Under the pieces are notes generated by a model. That model was not told the origin of the DNA, ran no database searches, and saw only the letters and a program-made list of their open reading frames with translations. The position numbers were made by a program, and so were the translations under genes. A stretch of 64,000 bases of DNA from CAVZBW01 sp963778465 (lineage in GTDB: Bacteria; Actinomycetota; Acidimicrobiia; Acidimicrobiales; RAAP-2): positions 1,178,001-1,242,000 of the forward strand of contig CAVZUK010000003.1 of assembly GCA_963778465.1 (NCBI GenBank), given 5' to 3'. This document shows positions 15,665-23,886 of this stretch, one piece after another (within the stretch, counting starts at the first letter, position 1; each line of letters starts with the position of its first letter).

Positions 15665-17197
15665 TCAGCGCCGGCGCCGGCGCCGGCGACGCTCCCGGTG
15701 CTCCAGCCTGCGGGAGATCAGCTGACGGCGCTCCTGGAGCTCGCGGTGGGTCAGGTGCTCGACCTCGTCGGGCAGGAGCAGCGAGGAGCGGATCCCCGCC
15801 CGGTCGACGGTCGGGATCGACTCGGGCAACAGCTCGAGCTGGCGCGCGATGTGCTCGCCGTGCTGTGTCAGGAAATAGTTGAGGACCTTCTCTATCTCCG
15901 CCAGGACGTCCACGTTGGGCGCCATCGTGGCCATGGCCCCGTCAAGGAACAGCATGTCCTTCACGAAGAGCATGAGCTCCTTGGGCATGCGCGCCCCGTA
16001 GGCGAGGAGCGACTTGGTCAGCTCGCGGATCTCCGCCGTCAGTTCCTCCGCGCTCAGCGAGGTGGGGTCGATGGGGGGGCCGTCCAGGCGAAGGTCGCGG
16101 ACGACCGAACCGACATCGACGTCCGCCGGCAGCGCGCCCAAGTCCCGCATGGCGGCCACCTGTGCGGCCACGTCGTTGCCGGTTCCGGCCATGACGAGGC
16201 GGAGGAAGGCGAGGCGTCTCGCCTCGTCGAGGCGGCCCGTGATGCCGAAATCGAGCAGCCCCACCCGGCCGTCGCGCAGGACCAGGAGATTGCCGCCGTG
16301 CAAGTCGCCGTGGAAGACGCCGAAGAGGATCACGCCCTCCAGGAAGGCGATGAGCGCCGAGAGGAGCACCTCCTCGGTGTCGAGCCCCGCGGTGCGCATC
16401 GCCTCGACGTCGCCCCAGGCGAATCCGTGGAATCGCTCCATGACGAGCACACGTCGGCTGACCAGGTCGGGGTGCGGGCGGGGCACGACGAGGGCCCGCT
16501 GGCCCGTCTCCTGCAGGACGTGCGCCACGTCGAGCATGTTCTGTGCCTCGAGCCGGAAGTCGAGCTCCTCGGTGATGGTCTCGGCAAAGACGTCGATGAG
16601 TGCGGGCGGGTTGGCGAGCGCAGCCACCGGGATGCGCCCCACGAGCTGCGGCGCGATCCAGCTCATGGCGGCGAGGTCGCGCTCGACGAGACGTCCGATC
16701 TGCGGGCGCTGGACCTTGACCACCACCTCCTCGCCGGTCCGGAGCCGTGCCGCATGGGCTTGGGCGATCGACGCCGCGGCGATCGGCACGGGATCGAAGG
16801 AGGCGAACAGGTGCCCGAGCGGTCGACCGAGGTCCTCCTCGACGATGGCTCTCACGACGCTGAAGCTCTCGGCCGGCACCTGATCGCGGCAGAGCCGGAA
16901 CTCGACGACGAGCTCCTCGGGAAAGACGCCCTCCCCGGCGGAGAGGATCTGCCCGAGCTTGATGTAGGTGGGGCCCAACCGCTCGAACGCCCTGCGGAGC
17001 CGTCGGGACAGCCCCGAGCGGGACTGCGACCGTCCGCGACGGCGTTCCGACAGGTACCAGCCCGCCACCGCGACGCCGAGCAGCCCACCCACGCGCAGCA
17101 CCCGCACGCTCGGGGGAAACCGACGCCGGCGGGTGAGCTGCGGGGCAGCGGACCGCGCGCGTGCCCGGAGGCGGTCGACGCCTTCCCGCCAGGTCAT
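15665..17197 (-). CDS. ABC1 / AarF-UbiB family atypical kinase
   Basis: A 510-residue ABC1 kinase. It carries the KxGQ motif (TYIKLGQILSAG), the Ala-rich loop AAASIAQAHA, the ATP lysine in VVVKVQRP, ExD in ITEELDFRLEAQN, the catalytic HGDLHGGNLLVL and LLDFG. These proteins influence isoprenoid quinone or lipid pathways by ATPase activity. An N-terminal hydrophobic stretch near LLGVAVAGWYL may anchor it to the membrane. The C-terminus is an Arg run encoded by a CGCCGG repeat. The ATG at 17197 is used; GTG at 17245 is possible. It follows moaD, but no functional tie is evident. Confidence 0.85.
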   Translation of the reverse strand: MTWREGVDRLRARARSAAPQLTRRRRFPPSVRVLRVGGLLGVAVAGWYLSERRRGRSQSRSGLSRRLRRAFERLGPTYIKLGQILSAGEGVFPEELVVEFRLCRDQVPAESFSVVRAIVEEDLGRPLGHLFASFDPVPIAAASIAQAHAARLRTGEEVVVKVQRPQIGRLVERDLAAMSWIAPQLVGRIPVAALANPPALIDVFAETITEELDFRLEAQNMLDVAHVLQETGQRALVVPRPHPDLVSRRVLVMERFHGFAWGDVEAMRTAGLDTEEVLLSALIAFLEGVILFGVFHGDLHGGNLLVLRDGRVGLLDFGITGRLDEARRLAFLRLVMAGTGNDVAAQVAAMRDLGALPADVDVGSVVRDLRLDGPPIDPTSLSAEELTAEIRELTKSLLAYGARMPKELMLFVKDMLFLDGAMATMAPNVDVLAEIEKVLNYFLTQHGEHIARQLELLPESIPTVDRAGIRSSLLLPDEVEHLTHRELQERRQLISRRLEHRERRRRRRRR

Positions 17198-17310
17198 GGC
17201 GTCGGGCGCGACGAGCCAGGGCGGCTCGTCGGAGAAGGCTCCCACGGCCAGGTCGGCGGGCGGCCGATCCGAGCTGCGGGCCGACCCGATGCGGGGCTGG
17301 GGTTCGGGTG

Positions 17311-17553
17311 TCAGCCGCAGCCCCCCGACACGGGCGGGAGGACGGCGACCTCGTCTCCCTCGGTGAGCGGCAGGCCCGGCTCGGGATCGTCCCCGTTGAC
17401 CCAGACGCGGCAAGTGGAGAGGATGTCGGCGAACTCCGTCCCGTAGAGGCCCCGGGCTGCCGCGAGGACCTGGTCGACGGTGTGTCCGGGGAGCTCGTCG
17501 TGGGTCCTCCCAGCCGCCTCGGCGGCCGGACCGAAGAGCCGGATCCGGGCCAC
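17311..17553 (-). CDS. moaD: MoaD, small subunit of molybdopterin synthase, with extended tail
   Basis: An 80-residue beta-grasp protein: MARIRLFGPAAEAAGRT at the start, VWVNGDDPEP in the middle, GDEVAVLPPVSGG near the end. MoaD needs a C-terminal Gly-Gly for adenylation by MoeB-type enzymes and thiocarboxylate formation. Here two more residues follow, giving SGGCG before the stop. The tail resembles the GGC-F ends of sulfur carriers such as QbsE, which need trimming. It lies just downstream of moaA on the minus strand. Confidence 0.85.
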   Translation of the reverse strand: MARIRLFGPAAEAAGRTHDELPGHTVDQVLAAARGLYGTEFADILSTCRVWVNGDDPEPGLPLTEGDEVAVLPPVSGGCG

Positions 17554-17556
17554 GGG

Positions 17557-18704
17557 TCAGCCGCCGATCATGGACATCGACCTCGCCGGCCGGAGGAACC
17601 CGGGATCGTTGATGCCGTGCCCCGGGAGCTTGCCCCAGACCGCCCTGCGCAGCGCCTCGGACAGCTGCTGATCGTCACCGCCGCCCCGCAGGACGTCGCG
17701 CACGGAGATCTCGTCGTCCGAGAACAGGCAGTTGCGCAACGCGCCCTCGGCGGTCAGGCGGAGCCGGTTGCAGGTCCCGCAGAAGGGCCGTGTGACGCTC
17801 GCCACCACCCCGACCTCCCCGTGCCCGTCGCGGAAGCGGAACCGCTCGGCCGGCGCCGGGTCGTCGCGGGCGCCGGGAAACGTCTCGATGGGCCAGCGGG
17901 CGTCGATCTCGGCCAGAATGCGGTCACCGGGCACCACGTCGTCGCGGCTCCAGTTGCCCTCGGCATCGAGGGGCATGTACTCGATGAAGCGCACGACGCG
18001 CCCCGTCCGGCGAGCGAAGGCTGCGAAGTCGAGGATCTCGTCGTCGTTGGCGCCGGCGATCACGACGACGTTGACCTTGATGGAGAGAGCCCGGCGCTCT
18101 CCGCGGCGTCCATGGCGTCGAGCACGGTGGCCAGGTCGCCGCGCCGACGGATCTGTGCGAAGCGCTGCGGGCGCAGCGAGTCGCAGCTGATGTTGACCCG
18201 CTGCAGGCCGGCCTCCACCAATCGGGGGGCGAGAGCCGCGAGTCCCGTGCCGTTCGTGGTCAGGGCCAGGTCGTCGAAGCCGACCTCGGTGAGCATCCCG
18301 ATCAGGTCGGCGATGCCCCGCCGGACGAGCGGCTCGCCGCCCGTGAGGCGCAGCGACGTCACACCCAGGCCGCGGGCCGCCGTGGCGACCCGCACGATCT
18401 CCTCGAAGGAGAGGATCTCCGAACGAGGGAGAAACGGCACTCCCTCCTCCGGCATGCAGTAGAAGCAGCGAAGGTTGCAGCGGTCGGTGACCGAGATGCG
18501 CAGGTCCGTGTGGACCCGCCCGTGCTGGTCGACGAGCGGGCCGTGGGCGGGCATGCCGTCTGCGGGAGACGGGGAGCTCCGGTGTCGAGCCACGGTCCGC
18601 CCGGCCGCCTGCCGACCTTGCTCGAGGACCACCGGCTCGGGGGTCCGGCGCGTCCGAGGAGGCCCGGGGAGCAGGGTGACGGGCATCCCGGGCGGTGTGG
18701 TCAC
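17557..18704 (-). pseudogene. moaA: MoaA, GTP 3',8-cyclase, split by a 2-nt frameshift
   Basis: The radical SAM enzyme of molybdopterin synthesis. The N-terminal frame has TDRCNLRCFYCMPEEG (the CxxxCxxC cluster) and LRLTGGEPL. The C-terminal frame has the second cluster CGTCNRLRLTAEGALRNC and ends in MSMIGG, with the essential double Gly. The frames are joined only if two bases of the GAGAGAG run at 18083-18089 are removed: the upstream frame stops at 18060 and the downstream frame restarts with VNVVVIAGANDDE sense. The GTG at 18704 overlaps the moeA stop (GTGA) and adds about 50 residues before the usual start; ATG at 18554 is the alternative. It may be a sequencing error or a mutation. Confidence 0.85.
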
Positions 18705-19948
18705 CACCGACCTCCGGCCTCTGCGGCGCGCCCGGCGTCGAGCAACAGCACCTCGACGCGCTCCCCGGCGCGCACGCCGTCGCCGTCGGGCAGGACGGCC
18801 AACGCGTTGGCGTCGGCCATGGCGCTCAGGATGTGTGAGTCCTGAGCGCCCGACGCCCGCACGTGCAGCGAGCCGTCCGAGTCGGCCGTCGCGAGAACGC
18901 GGGCGAAGTGCACCTTGCCGTCCGGTCGGCGGGAGAGGTCCCGGTCGGCCACGGCGGTCAGCAACGGCCGGTCGGTGTTGGGAAAGCCCGCCATGAAGCG
19001 CAGGGCCGGCCGGACGAGCAGCTCGTAGGAGACGAGGGCCGACACCGGGTTGCCCGGCAAACCGAACACGGGGGTGGCCGTCGGCCCGAGCGTCCCGAAG
19101 GCAAAGGGTTTCGCCGGCCTGATGGCGATCTGCATCCAGCGGGTCGTCCCCTGGCTCAGCTTCTCGAGGACCACCTTCACGAGGTCGCGATCCCCGACGC
19201 TCACCCCGCCGCTCGTCACCAGCGCGTCGCACCGGGCCGCTCCGGTCTCGAAGGCCTCCGTCAGGTTCCCCTCGTCGTCGGGAATGCGACCCAGGTCCGT
19301 CGGCTCCCAACCGTCCGACGCCAGCTGGGCCAGGAGGCTCGGGCGGTTGGAGTCGCGGATCTTGCCCGGTGCGAGCGTGCCGGCCCCGACGACGAGCTCG
19401 TCGCCGGTCGAGATGACCCCTACCCTCGGCCGGCGATGGACCAGCACCGACAGGACTCCGAGGCTCGCCAGCACGCCGACGTGCGCTGCCGAGAGCGGCG
19501 TACCCGGGGTGAAGACCTCGTCGCCCACTGCGACGTCGTCACCGGCGCGCCGGACGTGCGTGCCGGCCGCCACCTCCCGGCAGATCACCACGGCTCCTTC
19601 AGCGTCGGCCGGCTCGGTGTGCTCGACCATGGAGACGGCGTCGGCACCGGGCGGGATGGGGGCGCCGGTCATGATGCGGGCCGCCTCGCCGGGCCCGACC
19701 GCCACGGTGGGATTGTCGCCGGCCATGATCGTGTCGACCACCCGCAAGCGCACGGGTGCCCCCGAGGTGTCCGCGGACCGGACGGCATAGCCGTCCATCG
19801 CGGAGTTGGCGAAGGGCGGGACGTTCTCCTCGGCGCGGATCGTCTCGGCGAGGACGTGCCCGGGTGACTCGGCGAGTGCGACCCGAGCGGATCCGAGCGG
19901 CCGGCACGCGGAGAGGACGAACCGGCGAGCCTCGGAGAGTGGGATCAC
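18701..19948 (-). CDS. moeA: MoeA, molybdopterin molybdenumtransferase
   Basis: An intact 415-residue MoeA that inserts molybdate into adenylated molybdopterin. It contains ENVPPFANSAMDGYA, MTGAPIPPGADAVSMVE, RVGVISTGDELV, TSGGVSVGDRDLVK and VFGLPGNPVSA, all hallmarks of the family, and a C-terminal MoeA_C-like part ending VRAGERVEVLLL. The GTG start at 19948 overlaps the moaE stop (GTGA). It lies between moaE and moaA on the minus strand. No defect is visible. Confidence 0.92.
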   Translation of the reverse strand: MIPLSEARRFVLSACRPLGSARVALAESPGHVLAETIRAEENVPPFANSAMDGYAVRSADTSGAPVRLRVVDTIMAGDNPTVAVGPGEAARIMTGAPIPPGADAVSMVEHTEPADAEGAVVICREVAAGTHVRRAGDDVAVGDEVFTPGTPLSAAHVGVLASLGVLSVLVHRRPRVGVISTGDELVVGAGTLAPGKIRDSNRPSLLAQLASDGWEPTDLGRIPDDEGNLTEAFETGAARCDALVTSGGVSVGDRDLVKVVLEKLSQGTTRWMQIAIRPAKPFAFGTLGPTATPVFGLPGNPVSALVSYELLVRPALRFMAGFPNTDRPLLTAVADRDLSRRPDGKVHFARVLATADSDGSLHVRASGAQDSHILSAMADANALAVLPDGDGVRAGERVEVLLLDAGRAAEAGGRW

Positions 19949-20433
19949 TGGACGTCGATGAGGTCGTGGGAGCACTCCGCCCAGTCGGAGCCGTCCGCCC
20001 AGACCTCGCGCTTCCAGATCGGCACGGTCTGCTTGATCGTGTCGATCGAGAAGCGGGCTGCCTCGAAGGCCTCTGCCCGGTGCGGGGTCGAGGCCGCTAC
20101 CACGACCGACACGTCGCCTACGACGAGATGGCCGACCCGGTGCAAGAGCGCGAGTCGGCCCACCATCGGCCAGCGCGAGCGCGTCGCCGCGGCCACGCCG
20201 GCGAGGCGGGGCTCGACCTGCTCGAGATACGCCTCGTACTCCAGGGAGACGACGCCCTCCCGCCCCTCGCTGTGGTCGCGGACGGTGCCGCAGAACACCA
20301 CCAGCGCTCCGCAACCCGGACGGACCACCCAGTCGAGCACCTGGGCCACCGGCAGGGGTCCCGGGTGGATGCCGATCCAGTCCGCCGTGGCGACGGCGGG
20401 ACGGGTCTCCCGGTCCGCCTCGATGGGTGCCAT
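19945..20433 (-). CDS. moaE: MoaE, large subunit of molybdopterin synthase
   Basis: A 162-residue MoaE. It contains GALVVFCGTVRDHSEGR, LEYEAYLEQVEP, RVGHLVVGDVSVVV and the active-site segment IDTIKQTVPIWKREVW, in which the two catalytic lysines of MoaE are kept. With MoaD it converts precursor Z to molybdopterin. The ATG at 20433 is chosen for the normal N-terminus. Just upstream on the same strand lies a fragment that looks like the beginning of mobA. Confidence 0.9.
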   Translation of the reverse strand: MAPIEADRETRPAVATADWIGIHPGPLPVAQVLDWVVRPGCGALVVFCGTVRDHSEGREGVVSLEYEAYLEQVEPRLAGVAAATRSRWPMVGRLALLHRVGHLVVGDVSVVVAASTPHRAEAFEAARFSIDTIKQTVPIWKREVWADGSDWAECSHDLIDVQ

Positions 20434-20536
20434 GACACGGAGCGTAGCCCCCGACCTGCGCCGACGTGCCGGCACCGAGGGCCTTGTTCGAGCCCATCCG
20501 CCGGCTTTTCCCTCCGGTGAGCAGGATTCCCGCCAC
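20434..20536 (-). pseudogene. Remnant of mobA (molybdenum cofactor guanylyltransferase)
   Basis: On the minus strand, a GTG at 20536 opens VAGILLTGGKSRRMGSNKAL, the nucleotide-binding start of MobA (family pattern LAGGxSxRMGxDKAL). Similarity ends after about 20 residues, and moaE follows immediately. A full MobA is near 190-200 residues, so about 90% of the gene is missing. The short match is highly characteristic, but it is only 20 residues, and the frame is open by chance into moaE. Confidence 0.6.
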
Positions 20537-20651
20537 TGCCGGGCTCGAGCCCGACGCGTCGGCGGTGTGGGATGGCCGGGACTCTGCCACGACCTCCAGC
20601 TTGCTCGGTCGGGAGGCGGCTCGGCGGCCCGAGCGGGTAGCGTGCAGGTCC

Positions 20652-21197
20652 GTGGCGGAGCGGTCCGGGGAGGGCCCCCAGGGCGACGGAGCTGGGCCGG
20701 AGCTCACCCACATCGACCCGGGCGGCCGTGCCCGCATGGTCGACGTCACCGGCAAGCCGTGGACGCGCCGGCGCGCCACGGCACGCTGCCGCGTAGATCT
20801 CGGGCCGAGGGTCGCGCAGGCCGTGGGAGAGGTCGGAGGCGGCGAACCGGCGAGCGGCGGGGTCGGTTGGGCCGAGGTGCTCGGCACGGCCCGCCTCGCA
20901 GGGATCCAGGCGGCGAAGCAGACCTCCACGCTCATTCCCCTCTGTCATCCCCTCACCGTCTCCAACGTCGACGTCCACCTGACCTTGGTCGGGGACTCCG
21001 TGCACGTGGAGGGCCGGGCCGAGGTCGTGGGCCCGACCGGCGTGGAGATGGAAGCGCTCGCCGCGTGCGCCGTGGCCTCGCTCTCCGTCGCGGCGACGGT
21101 CCTTCCGATAGCACCCGAGGTCTCGATCACCGAGGTCGGCCTCTGGAAGAAGACGGGTGGTCGCTCGGGGACCTGGCTGCGCCCGGCCAAACGATGA
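20652..21197 (+). CDS. moaC: MoaC-like protein lacking catalytic residues
   Basis: A 181-residue protein clearly of the MoaC family: LTHIDPGGRARMVDVTGK, GTARLAGIQAAKQTSTLIPLCHPL, TGVEMEAL, and KKTGGRSGTW. However, by my alignment with E. coli MoaC the catalytic Lys51 (HHKGD) is replaced (GWAEV), and the Asp128/Lys131 segment YDMCKA is replaced by AATVLPIA at equal length. His77 and the two Glu of VEMEAL remain. It may be inactive, or a diverged paralogue. Start: GTG at 20652. It is divergent from moaE and overlaps the next gene by ATGA. Confidence 0.78.
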   Translation: MAERSGEGPQGDGAGPELTHIDPGGRARMVDVTGKPWTRRRATARCRVDLGPRVAQAVGEVGGGEPASGGVGWAEVLGTARLAGIQAAKQTSTLIPLCHPLTVSNVDVHLTLVGDSVHVEGRAEVVGPTGVEMEALAACAVASLSVAATVLPIAPEVSITEVGLWKKTGGRSGTWLRPAKR

Positions 21198-21484
21198 CGG
21201 GAGACGAGCCCGGGTTCCGGCTTGCCAAGGGTCGCCCGGTGCTCGCCGACGGGGGGATCGAGACCGCCCTGCTCTACGAGCGGGGGTCGACTTCCTCTTT
21301 GCGGTGCCCCTCCCCTCGGTGCTCGATCGAGCCACCCGACTCGAATGGGACGCGCCCGAGCCCTTGGGCCGACGCAACGCTCCGGGTCGGCGAGAGGCTC
21401 GACCTTGCGGTGCTCGGCGGATGCTGCGGCCCGGGCCCCCACCACCTCCAGGCCCTCGCGGCCCGCCTCACCGGGGAGGGGTGA
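21194..21484 (+). pseudogene. Homocysteine S-methyltransferase remnant, internally deleted
   Basis: The ATG at 21194 overlaps the moaC stop. The first frame reads GRPVLADGGIETALLYERG, matching the N-terminus of homocysteine S-methyltransferases; the match then continues in the next frame (GVDFLFAVPLPSVLD), implying a lost base in the G-run near 21283. The last 35 codons read LDLAVLGGCCGPGPHHLQALAARLTGEG-like sequence, the C-terminal zinc-binding GGCCG region. Only 291 nt remain of about 900, so the central barrel is deleted. It cannot be a functional enzyme as read. Confidence 0.7.
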
Positions 21485-21538
21485 GGCGGGGCGGCGCCCG
21501 GTGCGGCGCAACCTCTCTCGGGACCTTGGGGCGAGGCC

Positions 21539-22099
21539 CTACACCTGGTGCAACATCCAGACATTTGGTTCCCAGTAGTCGCCGACACCTCGCGCCGCCA
21601 CGAGCGGGGCGAGACCTCCGGGGAAGACGTATTCGCCGTCTTCGGGAAAGGCCGTCGCCGTCCAGCCCTCCCACTCGGCGACCGGCGCCACGATGTGCAA
21701 GGAACGTGGCTCGGGCCGCAGGGCCTGTCCCTGGGAGCGCGCCTCGACCTCCGCCGCCAGGGCCGAGAGGGCATTCGGCGGGCGGTCGTCCTCGACCGCA
21801 CGCAGTCCGAGGGCGTCGATGCCCGGCGGGAGGCCCTCGAGCGTGCCATCCCAGCGAAAGGGGATGGTCCGGGCCCGCCCGACGACGCGCTCGGAGCGCC
21901 GATCGACGAACAGGGTTTGAAAGCGCGAATAGCGAGGGTAGAGCGCACCGAAGTACCTCGGCGCATGGTTCCCGTGCCGGTTGTACTCCGGCCAGACGCC
22001 TTCGAAGAGGCGGTCATGACCCACTTGCTCCCGCAGTTGCCGCCGCTCGGCGGCCGTCCACACCTCGAGCCAGTCCGGCACCCCCTCCGGAGGTTGCAT
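21539..22099 (-). CDS. GNAT-like protein with an internal deletion
   Basis: A 186-residue reading frame. It resembles a family of larger GNAT-type proteins: VWPEYNRHGNHAPRYF, then RARTIPFRWDGTLEGLPPGID, LSALAAEVEARSQGQ (start of the acetyl-CoA loop). It then jumps straight to LRPEPRSLHIVAPV, FPEDGEYVFPGGLAPL and EPNVWMLH, which I recall as C-terminal segments. About 60-70 residues of the middle appear to be missing while the frame stays open, so the acetyl-CoA site is incomplete. The assignment relies on memory of the family; no partner gene is obvious. Confidence 0.6.
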   Translation of the reverse strand: MQPPEGVPDWLEVWTAAERRQLREQVGHDRLFEGVWPEYNRHGNHAPRYFGALYPRYSRFQTLFVDRRSERVVGRARTIPFRWDGTLEGLPPGIDALGLRAVEDDRPPNALSALAAEVEARSQGQALRPEPRSLHIVAPVAEWEGWTATAFPEDGEYVFPGGLAPLVAARGVGDYWEPNVWMLHQV

Positions 22100-22321
22100 C
22101 CCGACATCATCGCCGTGAGTCCTGCGCGTGTCGATGGCCCGTGGAGGGCCTTCGAGACGGGGTCGATCTGGAGATCGAAACGAATGCTGACTGTTGTGGA
22201 GAAAGGCAGGGCACGCTCACCGAGGAACCGAGGGGGGTCCGGTAACCCCTCTTGAGTCGGGATGTTGCGGATAGCTTCTGAGCACATCAACTGCGGTAGA
22301 GAAGTCGAGGAAGGACCTGCG

Positions 22322-22873
22322 GTGACCAACACGGGAAACGAAGTCGAAAAGCCATCGGGTCAGGGGCCGAGGTCGGTGCCGTTTCGCCGGGCGATCGTAG
22401 GCGTCGTGGTCGTGGGCCTCGTCATGGTCGGAGCCGGCATCGGCATCGGCGCCGCAGTGTGGGCGGGCAGCCCGTCGAGTACGCCGGTCTCGGCCACCGT
22501 CACCCCCTCCTCGGCGCTCGGCGGCTCATCGGGAGGCGAGACTCCCTACTACGTCTCCGGCAAGACGAATCCCGATTCGGGGCATCCCTCGATCCACGAC
22601 GTGACCTGTCCGAGCGGCCAGTACATCGAGGCCGGCCCCAATGCGAGAGGAACCGTCTTCGACGCGCCCCGAATCGACGGGGACTTCCCGCCGGGAGTCC
22701 TCTCGACCTTTCAGCTCAAGAGCAGCGTCGAGTGGGGACACATCGGGTCGCGGCTCGCCACGGCCATCGAGCTGGGCTTCCAGAACAAGTCGCTGTATCC
22801 CAACCCAGAGCCATACGCCGCCACGGTGTATTGCACCTCCGACCAAGGTGCGGCGTGGGTGGTCTTGGGATAG
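22322..22873 (+). CDS. Hypothetical membrane-anchored secreted protein
   Basis: A 183-residue protein of no recognised family. An N-terminal polar region (about 1-22) precedes one transmembrane segment (AIVGVVVVGLVMVGAGIGIGAAVWA, about residues 24-48) and a Ser/Thr/Gly-rich linker. The extracytoplasmic part has two Cys (in DVTCPSGQY and VYCTSDQ) that could form a disulfide. It is probably anchored by its N-terminus with the body outside. The GTG at 22322 is preceded by AGGAAGGACC. The 222 nt upstream hold no other gene. Confidence 0.6.
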   Translation: MTNTGNEVEKPSGQGPRSVPFRRAIVGVVVVGLVMVGAGIGIGAAVWAGSPSSTPVSATVTPSSALGGSSGGETPYYVSGKTNPDSGHPSIHDVTCPSGQYIEAGPNARGTVFDAPRIDGDFPPGVLSTFQLKSSVEWGHIGSRLATAIELGFQNKSLYPNPEPYAATVYCTSDQGAAWVVLG

Positions 22874-22879
22874 CCCCGC

Positions 22880-23353
22880 TCACTCGGCGGGCGGCACCGC
22901 CTGGGCCACTCCGTTGTCGATGATCCAGGCTCGTCGGCAGTGCCGCCGGGCGAACTTCCACGTTCCGTCTCGCCGCGTGACGGTGTCCCGGTAGCGCAGC
23001 CCGAGCTGCATCCAACCGGCGGGTGCAGACTCCGGTCCGGGGAAGGTCGCGGTGCTGGTGCAGTACGAGTCGACCGACGCCGACTCGCGGTCGGGTGCCA
23101 CGTCGATCCGCACGTTGCCGAATTGGTGCGTCAGCACCGGTCCCGCCGGCATCACCTCGCGCAACCATGCGACATACCCCGCAACGGGTCCGTCGTACTC
23201 CGGGGCGTGGTCGTCCCACCCGTCGCTCCAGTAGCACTCGGCGATGGCGTCGAAGTCCCGTCGATCCACCGCAGCCGCGTAGTCGTACACCAGCCGGGTG
23301 ATGTCACGCTCGGCCCGTAGCGCTTCGATGTTCGTCGTGGTCCCCACCGTCAT
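22880..23353 (-). CDS. SnoaL-like / NTF2-fold protein
   Basis: A 157-residue protein of the nuclear transport factor 2 fold: ALRAERDITRLVYDYAAAVDRRDFDAIAECYWSD, typical of SnoaL_4-type domains, with a C-terminal RYRDTVTRRDGTWKFARRHCR. Members bind hydrophobic small molecules, some as cyclases or hydratases of steroids and polyketides. Conserved polar residues in the pocket (Tyr, Asp, His in CYWSDGWDDHAP) are present. It is transcribed opposite to the preceding gene, with the stops 7 nt apart. Confidence 0.78.
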   Translation of the reverse strand: MTVGTTTNIEALRAERDITRLVYDYAAAVDRRDFDAIAECYWSDGWDDHAPEYDGPVAGYVAWLREVMPAGPVLTHQFGNVRIDVAPDRESASVDSYCTSTATFPGPESAPAGWMQLGLRYRDTVTRRDGTWKFARRHCRRAWIIDNGVAQAVPPAE

Positions 23354-23379
23354 GCCACGAGCTTACGGTCGCAGCCGGG

Positions 23380-23847
23380 TCAGGACTCGCTCATCGCCTT
23401 CGCGGCACGACGGCCGAGCTCGTCCTCGGGCACGTCCTCGATGTGCGTCGCGACGAACCACCGGTGACCGAACGGATCCTCGAAGCCACCAGAGCGATCC
23501 CCGTAAAACTGGTCGGCCACCGGACGCAGCTCCTTCGCTCCCGCCTCGAGCGCCCGGGCGTAGACGGCGTCCACGTCCTCGACGTAGAGCATGAGGGTGA
23601 CGGGAGTGCCGCCGACCGACTTGGGCCCGAGGTTGCCCATGTCCGGGAACTCGTCGGCGAGCATGACCACCGAGTCGCCGAATTGCAGCTCGGCGTGGCC
23701 GACCTTGCCGTCGGGCGTGTCCATGCGCATCCGGACCGTGGCCCCGAACACCTTGGAGTAGAAGTCGATGGCCGCCCCCGCTCCGTCGATCGCGAGCGAC
23801 GGGCTGAGCCTCGGGTAGTCGTCGGGAATGGGCTTGGCACCGGCCAT
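23380..23847 (-). CDS. VOC family protein, PhnB-like
   Basis: A 155-residue glyoxalase-fold protein of the PhnB type: RLSPSLAIDGAGAAIDFYSKVFGA, HAELQFGDSVVMLADEFPDMG, and FYGDRSGGFEDPFGHRWFVATHIEDVPEDEL, all hallmarks of the YcgJ/PhnB group. The catalytic or metal role is unknown. The start MAGAKPI at 23847 is preferred over a longer frame whose first 28 residues lack family similarity. A LexA-like box lies 40 nt upstream. Confidence 0.82.
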   Translation of the reverse strand: MAGAKPIPDDYPRLSPSLAIDGAGAAIDFYSKVFGATVRMRMDTPDGKVGHAELQFGDSVVMLADEFPDMGNLGPKSVGGTPVTLMLYVEDVDAVYARALEAGAKELRPVADQFYGDRSGGFEDPFGHRWFVATHIEDVPEDELGRRAAKAMSES

Positions 23848-23886
23848 GGCGCGCCTCCTTGGTTGTCGACGTCCGCCCGTCGCGGG

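Noticed and set aside
15668..15690. CGCCGG repeats as a separate repeat element
   Set aside because: They lie inside the coding end of the ABC1 kinase and encode an Arg run.
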